DNA of 64,000 nucleotides from positions 1,612,001 through 1,676,000 of the forward strand of contig OY781093.1 of assembly GCA_963676355.1 (NCBI GenBank), in the 5' to 3' direction. Shown one piece after another: positions 63,159-64,000 of the stretch. Made by a program: the position numbers and the translations under genes. Every line of letters begins with the position of its first letter. The first letter of the stretch is position 1. The DNA is from JAGLOK01 sp963676355 (GTDB lineage: Bacteria > Bacillota > Clostridia > Christensenellales > UMGS416). Below the pieces are notes generated by a model. That model searched no databases, was not told the DNA's origin, and was given only the letters and a program-made list of their open reading frames with translations.

Positions 63159-63674
63159 AAATCCCACCACCATTCTGCGAATGGTCCCCCTCCCTTTGGC
63201 AAGGGAGGTATCCTTAAGTCCAATTGTAGATTTTATGTGGCTTATATACAAAGAAAACATAATAAAAATCTGACGCACACTGCAAGAATGCTTAGAAAGA
63301 ACTTAACTCCACAGGAAAAAGAGTTGTGGTATAAATTCTTAAACAAGCTTCCAATAAGATTTTTAAGGCAAAAAGTAATAGATAGGTTTATAGCAGATTT
63401 TTATTGTAGCAGTCTGAAGTTAATAATTGAAATAGACGGATATTCGCACTATACACCAAGCGGCGCTATATCAGATAAAGAAAGAACAAAAATAATCGAG
63501 CAGTACGGCTTCAAAGTAATTCGGTTTAGTAATGCTGAAATAGACAATAATTTCGAAGCGGTATGCAAAAAAATAGATAAAGATATTAAGCGAAGACAGA
63601 TTGAGCTGACTGGGTGAAACTTGACCTCCCTTACTAAAGGGAGGGGGACTACGCGAAGCGTGGTGGTGGGATTT
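63159..63674 (+). mobile_element. DUF559 nuclease unit bounded by palindromic inverted repeats
   Basis: The left repeat (63159-63209) and right repeat (63624-63674) are inverted copies about 51 bases long that start AAATCCCACCACC and end AAGGGAGGT. Each contains two hairpins. The first hairpin has different bases in the two copies (ACCATTC/GAATGGT against ACGC/GCGT) yet stays paired. A nuclease-like ORF fills the space between. A solo repeat lies at 55861. No target duplication is evident. Confidence 0.75.
63237..63617 (+). CDS. DUF559 endonuclease-like protein
   Basis: The product (about 127 residues from GTG 63237; the frame is open to ATG 63156 inside the repeat) belongs to the DUF559 group related to Vsr and restriction-like nucleases. 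Visible are ARMLRKNLTPQEKELWYKFL, FLRQKVIDRFIADFYCSSLK (Asp and the preceding Gln-x-Lys area) and LIIEIDGYSHY with the acidic catalytic residues, then GFKVIRFSNAEI. The start is uncertain, as neither site has a good ribosome site. It probably mobilises or accompanies the flanking repeats. Confidence 0.75.
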   Translation: MAYIQRKHNKNLTHTARMLRKNLTPQEKELWYKFLNKLPIRFLRQKVIDRFIADFYCSSLKLIIEIDGYSHYTPSGAISDKERTKIIEQYGFKVIRFSNAEIDNNFEAVCKKIDKDIKRRQIELTG

Positions 63675-63707
63675 GTCTTAGCTATTAAGTTTGAAAAGGA
63701 ATAGTTT

Positions 63708-64000
63708 GTGCCATACATTCCAGATGAATTTATAAATGAAGTGCTGTCCCGAAATGACATTATAGATGTTATCGGCAGCTATGTTAAGCTTACCAAAAAA
63801 GGCAACAACTTTTGGGGGCTTTGCCCGTTTCATGGAGAAAAGACACCGTCTTTTTCAGTGAAGCAGGATCAGCAGTTTTTTTATTGCTTTGGGTGCCACA
63901 CAGGCGGCAACGTAGTTCAGTTTATTCAAAAGCATGAGAGACTGGATTTTGTGGAGGCTGTAAAGTTTTTGGCTGAAAGAGTGAGAATGCCTCTTCCGGA
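63708..64000 (+). CDS. dnaG: DNA primase DnaG, N-terminal part (runs off the window)
   Basis: The frame starts at GTG 63708 with AAGGA upstream and reads YIPDEFINEVLSRNDIIDVI, then VKLTKKGNNFWGLCPFHGEK and FYCFGCHTGGNV. These supply the Cys-His-Cys-Cys zinc site of the primase CHC2 domain. About 97 codons are visible and the rest lies beyond the edge. DnaG makes RNA primers for replication. The DUF559 unit lies directly in its upstream region and may touch its promoter. Confidence 0.95.
   Translation, partial: MPYIPDEFINEVLSRNDIIDVIGSYVKLTKKGNNFWGLCPFHGEKTPSFSVKQDQQFFYCFGCHTGGNVVQFIQKHERLDFVEAVKFLAERVRMPLP

Noticed and set aside
63624..63674. The right DUF559 repeat read only as a terminator
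   Set aside because: It contains stable hairpins but is matched by an inverted copy at 63159 and a solo copy at 55861, so termination alone does not explain it.
63449..63760. A 103-codon minus-strand frame over the DUF559 gene and repeat
   Set aside because: It is a shadow of the nuclease gene and the right inverted repeat, with no protein pattern.
1..64000. CRISPR arrays
   Set aside because: No series of short direct repeats with regular unique spacers was seen; the LRR gene repeats are coding and diverged.

Overview
The window reads as part of the chromosome of a low-GC anaerobic member of the Bacillota, class Clostridia. The signs are an Enterococcus hirae-type V-ATPase operon (order H/G-I-K-E-C-F-A-B-D), a Clostridium-type pyruvate phosphate dikinase, many lipobox lipoproteins, strong GGAGG ribosome sites and frequent TTG/GTG starts. 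No 16S rRNA is present, so the genus is not called.

Layout. 1-5.4 kb: the end of a Pel-type exopolysaccharide locus, with a PelG transporter, a long leucine-rich-repeat surface protein, and a GH114/TM1410-like glycosidase whose two halves are in swapped order. 5.4-8.5 kb: a decayed mobile island with an XRE regulator, a headless serine recombinase, a ParB-like protein and an IS3 remnant. 8.85-20.3 kb: a complete carbon-phosphorus lyase operon, phnGHIJKM, a hexapeptide transferase, phnL, phnDCEE, a PHP-domain cyclic phosphate dihydrolase (PhnPP type), and a thioredoxin-like lipoprotein that overlaps its last gene. This encodes uptake of phosphonates, C-P bond cleavage and return of ribose 5-phosphate and phosphate. 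No phnF or phnN is seen.

20.4-38.9 kb is an AT-rich accessory region. It holds a broken rhodanese gene, an IS3-family element, a 3' tRNA-Ser fragment that marks an integration site, a tyrosine integrase, and secreted or lipid-anchored proteins of mostly unknown role. A second, deleted copy of the integrase and its upstream DNA follows. Then come a LexA-type promoter driving a Y-family polymerase and an abasic-site-binding YedK protein, a sigma-like regulator, and two overlapping serine recombinases that end next to tRNA-Lys(CTT).

39-64 kb is mostly core. It has an amino-acid-binding-type sensor kinase, an SDR oxidoreductase, a MalY/PatB aminotransferase, rpiB-upp, the nine-gene V-ATPase operon (with Na+-site residues in its K subunit), lipoproteins, a DUF1002 protein, a minimal EF-Ts-like protein with a TetR regulator, ppdK, a DUF559 nuclease gene enclosed by palindromic inverted repeats, and the start of dnaG.

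The observations most worth following are the permuted GH114-like enzyme, the inverted-repeat-bounded DUF559 unit with a solo copy 7 kb away, the 135-residue EF-Ts-like protein, the duplicated integrase module with a structured leader RNA, and the 29-bp perfect palindrome inside the parB-like gene. All family assignments come from reading motifs; no database search was run.
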